NCBI RefSeq assembly: GCF_963677035.1
Contig: NZ_OY781472.1
Location: 434,001-498,000 of the forward strand
Reading direction: 5' to 3'
Length of the DNA: 64,000 nucleotides
Source of the DNA: an uncultured Hyphomonas sp.
GTDB taxonomy: Bacteria; Pseudomonadota; Alphaproteobacteria; Caulobacterales; Hyphomonadaceae
Positions 8,173 through 15,768 of this stretch are shown piece by piece; within the stretch, counting starts at the first letter, position 1; each line of letters opens with the position of its first letter. Under the pieces are notes generated by a model. That model searched no databases and was not told the DNA's origin. It worked only from the letters and a program-made list of their open reading frames with translations. The position numbers and the translations under genes are program-made.

Positions 8173-10079
8173 GCTGCGTCGCGGGCGCGTTCGATCCACT
8201 CTTCGACCTCTTCTTCCATGAAGAGGCCGTCGCCGCGGCGGACCCGCTCGCCTTCCGGCGAATTCAGGAACTCCGTTGCCAGAAGGAACAGGGTGCGTGC
8301 AGGCGCGTCGGCCAGTTCCTTGCTGGTGCGGATGCCGGCGCCGACCATGATCTGCACGTCATGCACGCGCAGGCCCGGCACTTCCATCATCAGCTTGGTC
8401 TGGTCCTGCCAGTCGCGGAGGGTTTCGGAGTCGATATAGTGGACGTCCAGCATGAAGGCCGTCTCCTCGATATCGCAATCGAGCAATTCGCCAATCGTGT
8501 AGATGCCGACACCTTCCAGGCGCGCGGCCGTCTTCGGGCCGATAGACGGCGCATCGACCACCGGGTTTTCGCGCGTCAGGCCCGACGAGCGGACATGCCG
8601 CCTTTCTGCGGGGGCGACGTCATCGTCTGAAGCGGCAGCTTCTTCCACTTCGTCCGCAGACTCCTCTTCCGCCGAGTCGTCATACTCCTCGGCTTCATCG
8701 TCCTCGTCGTCCTCGTCGTCATCTTCATCGTCTTCGTCGAAGTCCTCGTCGTCTTCATCTTCCTCGTCGAAGTCTTCGTCTTCTTCGTCGTCCTCGTACT
8801 CATCCTCGTCTTCGTCGGACTCGTACGCTTCGTCGTCGTCTTCCTCATCATCGGCGCTGAGGTCGGTTTCTTCGAGATCGAGGCCAGCCTCTTCGATGGC
8901 GGCGAGGTCTGCTTCGTCAAGGATCAGTTCGTCTTCCGCCAAAGTTTCAACTTCGGCCTCTGTCTCTTCTGCTTCCACGGCCTCTTCGACCTGAACCACT
9001 TCAGCAGCAATTTCCTCTGCTTCGGGTTCGATCGCGGCGGCTTCATCGAGGATGATCTCCTCCTCGATGACTTCAGCTTCCGGTTCATCCACAATGGCCG
9101 GGGCCTGCCCTTCCGGCGGCACATAGGCCGTACCAATCGGTCGGATTTCCTGTTTGTCGAGTTTTTTCAGCGGCACACGGAGAACCTGCGCCGCATGCTT
9201 CTTGCGGATGATCTTGTCGTCTTCCGGCAGGTGTTTGATCACTTTGCCGGTCTTCTTGAATTCCTTGTACATCCGCTCGACCTGCGCGCGATCATTCGCG
9301 TCGGCAAGTTTCGCCGTGATCCAGCGCAGCGGAATGTCCAGCGTCTCGATATAGCCCTGCAGGGTAATGCCAACCTTCGGCGGGGCAACGGCCGCCTCTT
9401 CCACCGCCTGGGTCACCAGTGCGGCAAAGCCCGCCGTGGCATAGGCCACGAGTTCGGCGATGCCTTCACGCATCGTGTTATCCAGGCCCGATGGCGGATC
9501 GGACACGCCGCGCTCCAGATTATAATGGTCGATGAACGTGTTGTAGTACGTGTTCGACAGGGTCGCGCCCTCGACCACCATGTCGGCGACAAAGCCCGGT
9601 CCGTCCGGCACGCGGATATCCGGATAGCCATTGGCTTCGATCAGGTCGTCGATTGTGTCCCGGCTTTTGGCGATGGACCATTCCACGGCACGGTGGATGA
9701 CGCCCTCTTCCTCTGTCTGCCCCGTATGGAAAGGCTGGATCGGGTCGGCATAATAATGGCTCAGGACGCCGAGCGCATAGGCCGCCTTGCTCCATTTCTT
9801 CGCACGGAGGAGTTCGACCGAACGGGCATACCATTCCATCGCCTTGCCGGGCGCACCGCCCCACAGGCCTTCATTGACGTGGCAGACATGGTTCCGGAAG
9901 TCCTTGAACTTCGAATCCGGCGCCTTTGCACCTTCCAGCAGGTGCTCATGATGCACCAGGAAGACCGACTTCCAGGCCTCCCCCTGCTCCCCACCAATCA
10001 GCGACAGGGAATCCAGCGCGATATAGTGATGAGTAGAACGGCAACGATGCGCACGAACGACACGCTCGAGCAGAGACAT
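8169..10079 (-). CDS. Zinc-phospholipase-C-like protein with hyperacidic linker and DUF4332 domain
   Basis: A 636-residue three-part protein. Residues 1-230 resemble the zinc-dependent phospholipase C/S1-P1 nuclease fold: many His/Asp in helical context (HH 17-18, HHEH 43-46, H64, H67, LSHYYADPIQPFH 106-118, H129, H185). Residues about 235-320 form a basic helical segment. Residues 330-490 are extremely acidic and between about 410 and 470 almost entirely Asp/Glu. Residues 503-636 match DUF4332, a double helix-hairpin-helix-like domain (PSIGPKTAARLEGVGIYTIG, then VPGLRVHDVQIMVGAGIRT). There is no signal peptide, which is odd for a phospholipase C and suggests a cytoplasmic role. AGGAG precedes the ATG by eight bases. 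Function unknown; the enzymatic activity is inferred only. Confidence 0.8.
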   Translation of the reverse strand: MSLLERVVRAHRCRSTHHYIALDSLSLIGGEQGEAWKSVFLVHHEHLLEGAKAPDSKFKDFRNHVCHVNEGLWGGAPGKAMEWYARSVELLRAKKWSKAAYALGVLSHYYADPIQPFHTGQTEEEGVIHRAVEWSIAKSRDTIDDLIEANGYPDIRVPDGPGFVADMVVEGATLSNTYYNTFIDHYNLERGVSDPPSGLDNTMREGIAELVAYATAGFAALVTQAVEEAAVAPPKVGITLQGYIETLDIPLRWITAKLADANDRAQVERMYKEFKKTGKVIKHLPEDDKIIRKKHAAQVLRVPLKKLDKQEIRPIGTAYVPPEGQAPAIVDEPEAEVIEEEIILDEAAAIEPEAEEIAAEVVQVEEAVEAEETEAEVETLAEDELILDEADLAAIEEAGLDLEETDLSADDEEDDDEAYESDEDEDEYEDDEEDEDFDEEDEDDEDFDEDDEDDDEDDEDDEAEEYDDSAEEESADEVEEAAASDDDVAPAERRHVRSSGLTRENPVVDAPSIGPKTAARLEGVGIYTIGELLDCDIEETAFMLDVHYIDSETLRDWQDQTKLMMEVPGLRVHDVQIMVGAGIRTSKELADAPARTLFLLATEFLNSPEGERVRRGDGLFMEEEVEEWIERARDAA

Positions 10080-10121
10080 GGGCGAGACTCCTCAGCCTGG
10101 CAGATTGTCAGACCGAGGAGT

Positions 10122-10177
10122 GGGTTAACTTGGTTACCCGGTTGTTAACCCTTCGCCCCTTGCGCGAAGATTTTTTT
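10122..10177 (+). terminator. Plus-strand double hairpin with U-run and no gene ahead of it
   Basis: GGGTTAAC (10122-10129) pairs with GTTAACCC (10144-10151). Immediately after, CTTCGC (10151-10156) pairs with GCGAAG (10164-10169), followed by A and seven T. The second hairpin is a good intrinsic terminator for rightward transcription, but both neighbouring genes run leftward. It may end a short unannotated RNA or antisense transcript. Confidence 0.45.
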
Positions 10178-10184
10178 CTGCAGG

Positions 10185-11495
10185 TCAGCGCACGGCGAAA
10201 TCGAACGGCTCGTTGCGGTTCTTGCCCTTGTTGGGGCCCATGAAGCCGAAGAGGTGGCCGGCCACTTTGCGCATCTGGATCTCTTCGGAGCCCTCGGTGA
10301 TGCGATAACGGCGGTGGTGGCGATAAATGTGCTCGAACGGCTTGTGGCGCGAATAGCCGATACCGCCATGCACCTGCATCGCCCGGTCGGCCGCGTCGCA
10401 GCACAGCCGGTTGGCCTTGTAGTTACACATCGACACCTTGTCGGAGAGCTTGATGGCCACTTCCGGCTTGGACATCTGATCGATCTCCCATGCCGTTTTG
10501 AAGATGAAGAGGCGCAGCATCTCCGCTTCGGTCGCCTGTTCGACCAGCGGGAACTGGATCGCCTGGTTCACCGACAGCGGCTTGCCGAAGGGGCGGCGCT
10601 CATTGGCATAGTTCACCGCTTCGGTGATGCAGTACATCGCCGCGCCAACAGAGCTGGCCGCCTGGCGGATGCGGTTCTCGTGGACGAAATGCTGCGCCAG
10701 CGCGAGACCGCCTTCCGGCGGGCCGAACACGGCCTCTTCCGGCACCCAGACATCCTTGATGGTCAGGCGCGGATGGTCCGTCGGCATATTGAAGGTCCAC
10801 ATATATTCTTCGATGATCACGCCGGGGTCGCGCGCCGGCACCAGAAGGCAGGTAATGCCCTTGGCATCGCCATCCTCCCCGGATGTGCGGCAGAACATCA
10901 TGATGTGGGTGGCGACATGCATGCCGGTGATCCACATCTTCTCGCCATTGATCAGCCAGCCATCCTTGCCGTCTTTCTTGTGACGCACGGCGCGGGTTTC
11001 CATGTGCGTCGCATCAGAGCCGTGATGCGGCTCGGTCAGGCCGAAACAGGCCAGGAACTTGCCCTCAAGCGCGGCATTGGCGAGGTGCTTCTGGTCTGGC
11101 CGGGCAAAATCCCGCAGCATCAGGATCTGCGGGAAGTTGCCGACAATGGAGTGCTCATTCTGCAGATCATTGTGCAGGCCGAGGCCCTTGCGGGCGAGAT
11201 GCTCGCGGATCACGGCCATGCCGAGATTGGTGCCGTCCTGGCCGCCAAACTCCCTGGGCAGCGCATACCGCAGATGGCCGGCCGCATCGGCGCGGCGCTT
11301 GGCCTCCTTCAGCAGCGCCTCCCATTCCGGACGCGGCAGACCGCCATTCTCGAAATCCGTCCGCGCCCATTCGCGGCGATGGTCGAAGAAGCGGATATTG
11401 TCGTCTTCCTGTTCCAGCGGCTTGATTTCGTCCTCGATGAACTTGTCGAGCACCACCAGATAGTCGGCTATTTCCTGCGGGATATTGAAGTCCAT
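10185..11495 (-). CDS. Acyl-CoA dehydrogenase family protein
   Basis: FAD-dependent acyl-CoA dehydrogenase, 436 residues. ATG 11495 is chosen because AGGAGG lies nine bases upstream; the longer frame adds 14 unlikely residues. Family marks: LPREFGGQDG (about 75-85), the flavin-binding signature FGLTEPHHGSDATHMET, ITGMHVATHIM, and the C-terminal QVHGGIGYSRHKPFEHIYR followed by ITEGSEEIQMRKVAG, which contains the region of the catalytic Glu. The size and the RRADAAGHLRYALP segment resemble the ACAD10/11-like branch, whose substrates include long or branched acyl-CoAs; that subgrouping is tentative. It is followed on the same strand, 105 bp on, by the phospholipase-like gene. Confidence 0.9.
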   Translation of the reverse strand: MDFNIPQEIADYLVVLDKFIEDEIKPLEQEDDNIRFFDHRREWARTDFENGGLPRPEWEALLKEAKRRADAAGHLRYALPREFGGQDGTNLGMAVIREHLARKGLGLHNDLQNEHSIVGNFPQILMLRDFARPDQKHLANAALEGKFLACFGLTEPHHGSDATHMETRAVRHKKDGKDGWLINGEKMWITGMHVATHIMMFCRTSGEDGDAKGITCLLVPARDPGVIIEEYMWTFNMPTDHPRLTIKDVWVPEEAVFGPPEGGLALAQHFVHENRIRQAASSVGAAMYCITEAVNYANERRPFGKPLSVNQAIQFPLVEQATEAEMLRLFIFKTAWEIDQMSKPEVAIKLSDKVSMCNYKANRLCCDAADRAMQVHGGIGYSRHKPFEHIYRHHRRYRITEGSEEIQMRKVAGHLFGFMGPNKGKNRNEPFDFAVR

Positions 11496-11643
11496 GTCGC
11501 GCGTCCTCCTGATCTGCGCCCCGGTGCGAGGCGTCATTTGTCTGTTCTTTTGACATCAGCATATCGGGGCACGGGCGCACGGCAATTTCTGCCCCCGGGG
11601 CAAGCGGCAAACTAAATCGAATTGTTAGAAAAATTATAATCAT

Positions 11644-11665
11644 TGAACAATTGACTTTTTGTTCA
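11644..11665. promoter_or_regulatory. Imperfect palindrome TGAACAA...TTGTTCA, possible operator
   Basis: TGAACAA (11644-11650) and TTGTTCA (11659-11665) form a perfect 7-bp inverted repeat with an 8-bp spacer. It lies between the divergent acyl-CoA dehydrogenase and UrcA genes and overlaps the predicted -35 box for the latter, as expected of a repressor site. The regulator is unknown; TetR-type proteins bind such sites. Confidence 0.4.
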
Positions 11666-11678
11666 GTGATCATATTCT
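11651..11678 (+). promoter_or_regulatory. Candidate sigma-70 promoter for the UrcA-family gene
   Basis: TTGACT (11651-11656), a 16-base spacer and TATTCT (11673-11678) fit a housekeeping promoter. It is about 55 bases upstream of the UrcA-family ATG, in an unusually AT-rich patch. Confidence 0.4.
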
Positions 11679-11732
11679 CGTGATTGTGACTTCACCGGGT
11701 CACGCAAATCCACCGCAGAAAGGTTTCCTCCC

Positions 11733-12083
11733 ATGACCTCCCGCATTATCTCTCTGACCGCCAGCGCCTCCCTCGTCGGCGCCGCCCTGTTCGCCGCCCC
11801 TGCCTCTGCAGAAATCCAGCGCGACCTGCAGCTGGACGTACAGTACGACGCGTCCGCCCTCAGCTCTGCTTCTGGCGCGCAATCCGTACTGAATTCACTG
11901 CAAGATCAGGCAACGGACGCCTGCCGGTACACCCGCCCGGTCCTTGGCGCCCCCCGCGTGGACGATGTCTGCGTGTCTGACATCATCGCCAAGGCCGTGA
12001 GCCAGATCAACGCTCCGGAACTGACCCGTATCTATGCGGCCAACACGCCCCAGGCGACCCGGATCCTGGCGGCGCTCAAATAA
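11733..12083 (+). CDS. UrcA family secreted protein
   Basis: A 116-residue exported protein. Residues 1-26 are a classical signal peptide ending in APASA. The mature part has the UrcA pattern: a beta segment with LQLDVQYDASALSS, then a helical part with two cysteines (DQATDACRYTRP and VDDVCVSDIIAKAVSQIN) likely forming a disulfide, and LTRIYAANTP. UrcA proteins occur widely in Caulobacterales and Sphingomonadales; their function is unknown. It stands alone behind its own candidate promoter. Confidence 0.8.
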   Translation: MTSRIISLTASASLVGAALFAAPASAEIQRDLQLDVQYDASALSSASGAQSVLNSLQDQATDACRYTRPVLGAPRVDDVCVSDIIAKAVSQINAPELTRIYAANTPQATRILAALK

Positions 12084-12209
12084 GGGCGGCACTTAACAAG
12101 AAGCGCTGAACACTTGACGTATCTTTCAGCGAAATCTATTGGTTCAACGCCGGGGCGACCACTATGCAACCGGCGCTGAACATAATCATAAGCGAAAAGG
12201 CATCCTCCC

Positions 12210-12506
12210 ATGCTCCGTTCTGCAATTCTTGGCGCCGCCTTCCTGGGCCTCGCCGCCCCCGCATTCGCAACCAGCTTCACCTTCGAAACGGCCAAACCGG
12301 TCGATGAGGCACGGATCACCATCATCGGGACCGTCTGGACCTGCGAAGACACCGTTTGCACGGGTGAGATGAACCGCAAGAAAGTCACGCTGCGCGACTG
12401 CAAGAAGCTCGCGAAGAAGACGGGCGAAATCACCTCGTTCAAAAACGACAAGTTCGAGCTCTCGGCTGAAGACATCGAAGCCTGCAAGGCTTCCGCACGC
12501 GGCTAA
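12210..12506 (+). CDS. Small secreted protein, CC_3452-like
   Basis: A 98-residue exported protein with a signal peptide (residues 1-20, ending AAPAFA). The mature region has VWTCEDTVCTGEMNRKKVTLRDCKKLAKKTGEI cut by motif positions W-x-C-x4-C ... C-xx-L, then FKNDKFELSAEDIEACKA. That arrangement of four cysteines and the G-x-(I/V)-xx-F segment fits the CC_3452 family of alphaproteobacterial small secreted proteins, function unknown. It follows the UrcA-family gene by 126 bp and has its own strong terminator. Confidence 0.6.
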   Translation: MLRSAILGAAFLGLAAPAFATSFTFETAKPVDEARITIIGTVWTCEDTVCTGEMNRKKVTLRDCKKLAKKTGEITSFKNDKFELSAEDIEACKASARG

Positions 12507-12548
12507 AACAGCCCGGCCAGCCAGCCGACCTCTCCAAAGCCTCTCCTC

Positions 12549-12586
12549 GGGCCGCCTCGGATTGACAGCCGGGCGGCCATTTTTTT
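12549..12586 (+). terminator. Rho-independent terminator after the CC_3452-like gene
   Basis: GGCCGCC (12550-12556) pairs with GGCGGCC (12572-12578), with a nested CGG/CCG pair, and a run of seven T follows (12580-12586). Confidence 0.85.
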
Positions 12587-12651
12587 GTCTTTCCGAGTAA
12601 CAGGGCACAGTCGCCGGATGGCTCTGACGTTCCCGATTCTGCTGGCGCACC

Positions 12652-13050
12652 CTATTCCGCGGGCGCGGGCCCGGCCGGTTGCCAGAGTTCGATCTTGCGC
12701 CCGTCCGGATCCATGACCCAGGCAAACTTGCCATAGGATTCGATCATCGGCTCACCCACCATCGGCACGCCTTCCGTCTCCAGACGTTCGAGCATGCCGT
12801 CGAAATCATCGACCATCAGGTTGATCATGAAGTCCGCATCCGACGGTTTGAAATAGTCGCTGTCTGCCTTGAACGGCGCCCAGATCGTGCGTGCCCCCTC
12901 GGGAAACAGGGCCGCGGAACCGGCATGGGCAAAGCTGGCGCCGCCATAATCGTCGATCTCCAGGCCCAGCACCCGCTTGTACCAATCGCGTGTGGCCTCA
13001 ACATCCTTGCAGTGGAAGAAAACACCGCCCAGCCCGATCACTTTCGCCAT
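12652..13050 (-). CDS. VOC (glyoxalase/bleomycin-resistance) family protein
   Basis: A 132-residue single vicinal-oxygen-chelate domain pair. The first beta-alpha-beta-beta-beta unit opens with LGGVFFHCKDVEATRDWYKRVLG, the usual start with a metal-ligand His, and the second ends with WVMDPDGRKIELWQP, which contains the final metal-ligand Glu in IELW. Members are dioxygenases, isomerases or resistance proteins; the role cannot be told. AAAGGGC precedes the ATG. It is convergent with the upstream small secreted gene and divergent from the dehalogenase gene. Confidence 0.85.
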   Translation of the reverse strand: MAKVIGLGGVFFHCKDVEATRDWYKRVLGLEIDDYGGASFAHAGSAALFPEGARTIWAPFKADSDYFKPSDADFMINLMVDDFDGMLERLETEGVPMVGEPMIESYGKFAWVMDPDGRKIELWQPAGPAPAE

Positions 13051-13174
13051 TCCGGACGCCCTTTCCAGATTTCATGTCGGGACATCCGCCAGTTTTCGCG
13101 CAATGATCCGGTTCAACACTCTGCCGCCACGCTAACCGCAGAGGCCGTCAAATCAAAGGTGGGAGACCAATCAA

Positions 13175-14077
13175 ATGAAGACAGATGCCCTGCGAACCCC
13201 GGACGAGCGATTTTCCGGCCTGCCCGGCTGGTCTTACGCCCCGCATTATGTGGATGATCTGCCGGGCTATGAGGGCCTGCGGGTGCACTATGTGGACGAG
13301 GGGCCGCAAAATGCCGTGCGCACATATCTGTGCCTGCATGGTCAGCCCTCCTGGTCTTATCTCTATCGCAAGATGATCCCCGTCTTCCTCGACTCCGGCG
13401 CCCGCGTGATCGCGCCGGACTGGCTGGGCTTTGGCCGCTCCGACAAGCCGGTGGCGGATGAGACCTATACGTTCCACTTCCACCGCAACATGATGCTTGA
13501 GCTGGTTAAGCGGCTGGATCTGCAGCAGGTGACACTGGTCTGCCAGGACTGGGGCGGCCTGCTGGGCCTGACCCTGCCGCCGGACATGCCGGACAGGTTT
13601 GAACGCCTGATCGTGATGAACACCGCGCTCGCCACAGGCACCTCGCCCAGTGACGGGTTCGATGCCTGGAAAGCCTATAGCGCCTCCCAGCCAGACATGG
13701 ACGTTGCCGCGCTGATGAAGCGGGGCACGCCGGTCCTGTCCGATGCCGAAGCGGCCGCCTATGGCGCGCCCTTCCCGGACGCCGCCTACAAGGCCGGTGT
13801 CCGGCGCTTCCCCGAACTTGTCATGGTCGAGCCCGGCATGGAGGGCGTGGAAACATCCCGGCGGGCTGCGGAATGGTGGGCGCAGGAGTGGGAGGGCGAT
13901 ACCTTCATGGCCATTGGCGCGGCCGATCCGGTGCTGGGCCCGCCGGTCATGGAAAAACTGCGCGCGCAGATCCGCGGCTGCCCCGAACCGATGATCATCG
14001 AAGAGGCAGGCCATTTCGTGCAGGAATGGGGCAAGCCGGTCGCGCGCGCTGCGCTGGAAGCTTTCGGGGAATTGTGA
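13175..14077 (+). CDS. dhmA: Haloalkane dehalogenase, type I (DhlA-like)
   Basis: Alpha/beta-hydrolase that hydrolyses carbon-halogen bonds of haloalkanes to alcohol and halide; 300 residues. It is clearly of the HLD-I branch typified by DhlA of Xanthobacter: HGQPSWSYLYRKM (55-67, oxyanion HGQPxWSYLY), nucleophile D125 in VCQDWGG, halide-binding W126 and W165 (DGFDAWK), acid D251 (IGAADPVLG, same position as DhlA Asp260) and His280 (EAGHFVQEWG). All catalytic residues are in place, so it should be active; substrate range is unknown. GGGAG lies nine bases before the ATG. The next gene starts within its stop codon. Confidence 0.9.
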   Translation: MKTDALRTPDERFSGLPGWSYAPHYVDDLPGYEGLRVHYVDEGPQNAVRTYLCLHGQPSWSYLYRKMIPVFLDSGARVIAPDWLGFGRSDKPVADETYTFHFHRNMMLELVKRLDLQQVTLVCQDWGGLLGLTLPPDMPDRFERLIVMNTALATGTSPSDGFDAWKAYSASQPDMDVAALMKRGTPVLSDAEAAAYGAPFPDAAYKAGVRRFPELVMVEPGMEGVETSRRAAEWWAQEWEGDTFMAIGAADPVLGPPVMEKLRAQIRGCPEPMIIEEAGHFVQEWGKPVARAALEAFGEL

Positions 14078-14472
14078 GCGTGAACGACCTTCTTGCCGCC
14101 TGGCAATCGGATGTCGCCCGGCAACCCCAATGGGTTCAGCACTGGCTGGACGTGATGATGATTATCCTCGGCGGGTTCTCCATCGTGTTCAGCCTCGTCC
14201 GGGTCGAGGCCCGCTGGGTGCTGGCCGGTTTCATGCTGGGCGCCATCGCCATGCTGGGGCTCTACAGCCTGATTGGCTATTCGCGGCTGCTGGGCCTGGC
14301 GCATGTGATCTTCTGGACACCGGTGCTGGTCTACCTGCTTCGCCGGCGCGACCGGTGGCGCGTGAAGGAGACCTTGTCCGGCAAATGGATCATTCTGGCT
14401 GTCATGACACTGACGATCTCACTCGTTTTCGACTATACCGACGTCATCCGCTGGATCCTGGGCGCGCGTTGA
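14074..14472 (+). CDS. Small integral membrane protein of unknown function
   Basis: A 132-residue protein beginning at GTG 14074, which overlaps the TGA of the dehalogenase gene (GTGA, 4 bp), so the two are probably translationally coupled. The sequence shows four hydrophobic segments (about residues 20-38, 42-62, 66-84 and 103-125) joined by short charged loops such as YLLRRRDRWRVKE, consistent with a four-helix inner-membrane protein. I do not recognise the family. Coupling to a dehalogenase might mean a membrane partner but could be incidental. Confidence 0.7.
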   Translation: MSVNDLLAAWQSDVARQPQWVQHWLDVMMIILGGFSIVFSLVRVEARWVLAGFMLGAIAMLGLYSLIGYSRLLGLAHVIFWTPVLVYLLRRRDRWRVKETLSGKWIILAVMTLTISLVFDYTDVIRWILGAR

Positions 14473-14516
14473 ATCTACTGATGCCGCAGCCGCCAGTCTG
14501 GCCTAGAATAAGCAGC

Positions 14517-14960
14517 ATGACCGATTCTCCCCTCCGTCCCGGAGCTGGCTGTGGCGCCGGCATTCTCGATGACCGGGGGCGCGTGCTCCTGATCCAGCGC
14601 CTGAAGGAGCCGGAAGCCGGCGCCTGGGGGCTGCCCGGCGGAAAGATCGATTTCGGGGAGCGCGCCGAAGACACCGCGCGCCGGGAAATCGAGGAAGAAC
14701 TCGGCATCGTCATCGAACTGACGCGCCTGGCCTGTATCTCGGAAATCATCGATGGCGGCGATGGCCTTCACTGGGTATCCCCGATCTTCGAGGCCCGCAT
14801 CGTTTCAGGAGATCCGCGCATCATGGAACCCGACAAACATGGCGGATGGGGCTGGTTTACCCGGGACGATCTGCCGGACCGGCTGACCACGCCGGCGATC
14901 ACATTCCTCGACGCGACTGCAAATGGGGCATGGCAGCCCGCTCTGAAGCAGTCTTTATAG
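14517..14960 (+). CDS. Nudix hydrolase
   Basis: A 147-residue cytosolic Nudix pyrophosphohydrolase. The Nudix box GX5EX7REUXEEXGU is complete: GGKIDFGERAEDTARREIEE plus ELGI (about residues 40-63). The GAGILDDRGRVLLIQRLKEP start resembles ADP-ribose/8-oxo-dGTP-type Nudix enzymes; the true substrate is unknown. ATG 14517 is preferred although the Shine-Dalgarno is weak; an in-frame ATG at 14481 would add 12 residues. It is 44 bp after the membrane-protein gene and 7 bp before the YdcF gene, so all are likely one transcript with the dehalogenase. Confidence 0.85.
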   Translation: MTDSPLRPGAGCGAGILDDRGRVLLIQRLKEPEAGAWGLPGGKIDFGERAEDTARREIEEELGIVIELTRLACISEIIDGGDGLHWVSPIFEARIVSGDPRIMEPDKHGGWGWFTRDDLPDRLTTPAITFLDATANGAWQPALKQSL

Positions 14961-14967
14961 GTTGGGC

Positions 14968-15588
14968 ATGCGCTGGCTTCGCCGAATCGTTTTCTGGCTG
15001 ATCGTCCTGGATCTGGCCGCAACCGCCCTCTTCTGGGGCGTCAGCCGTTTCATGGACCAGTCGAGAGCCCTGACCGGCGGCACCGGTGTCGTTTTCTATA
15101 CCGACAATAACAAGGACGCCGCGGCGCGGATCGCGAAAGCGGTGAACCTGCTCAAGGCCGGCAAGCTCGACCGGCTTTACATTGTTGGCGGACACCGCCC
15201 GCAGGAGGGATGGCTCGGCAGCCAGGAAATGGCGCTGATCGCCGCGCGCGGCTCCGGCCTTGGCGGACGCATTTCTGCCGATGTCGAGAGCCGGGACACC
15301 ATCTCCGGCCTGAAGAACCTCGCCCGCAACGCCAAGACCAAGGCGCCGGGCCAGATCGTGTTTGTCTCCAACTGCATGCAGGTGATCCGGGCCAAGGTGA
15401 TTTACGACGCTCAGCCGGACCACCAGCCGGACGTCATGGGCGCCTGCCCGCCCGGCGATCTCAATCCGCTCGATATCTGGCGGCGGGCCCATTACGAGGC
15501 TGGTGCCTGGATTCTGTATGCCCTGCCGGAGTCGTGGCAGGATGCCATCCTGGACCGGCTGCGCGGGGCAAACGACGAAGCCGGTTAA
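14968..15588 (+). CDS. YdcF/DUF218 family protein (ElyC/SanA-like)
   Basis: A 206-residue membrane-anchored protein: one N-terminal hydrophobic helix (residues 6-26), then a periplasmic Rossmann-like DUF218 domain. Family motifs seen are GVVFYTDNNKDAAARIAKAVNLLKAG (usual GG...R...A..L...G), LYIVGG, VESRDTISGLKNL (usual E..S..T.EN) and IVFVSNCMQVIRAK (usual ...T...H..RA). ElyC and SanA of this family act in envelope integrity and peptidoglycan-precursor handling. ATG 14968 is used rather than the TTG six bases earlier. It is the last gene of the run beginning with the dehalogenase. Confidence 0.75.
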   Translation: MRWLRRIVFWLIVLDLAATALFWGVSRFMDQSRALTGGTGVVFYTDNNKDAAARIAKAVNLLKAGKLDRLYIVGGHRPQEGWLGSQEMALIAARGSGLGGRISADVESRDTISGLKNLARNAKTKAPGQIVFVSNCMQVIRAKVIYDAQPDHQPDVMGACPPGDLNPLDIWRRAHYEAGAWILYALPESWQDAILDRLRGANDEAG

Positions 15589-15768
15589 GAACTGTTCGAA
15601 ACCGGAACACCGGCGCCTTCAGACGATCCGGGTGCACCGCACCATGAAAATAAACAAAACAAGCGGTTCCGTAACAGGCACAAATGTTGCAGTTTTTGTT
15701 CGGGTGAGACAAATGCGCGCAAAACATGCGCTGGGGAATGAGCACTAAAAGGCAGGAACAGAGGCAAC

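Noticed and set aside
8690..8840. Repetitive DNA that looks like a short tandem repeat or CRISPR-like array
   Set aside because: The periodicity is codon-level Asp/Glu repetition within a gene, with no constant repeat-spacer structure.
8503..8994. A 163-residue Ser-rich open frame on the plus strand
   Set aside because: It is the reverse-complement image of the Asp/Glu codons (GAC/GAG read as TCN) of the acidic linker in the leftward gene.
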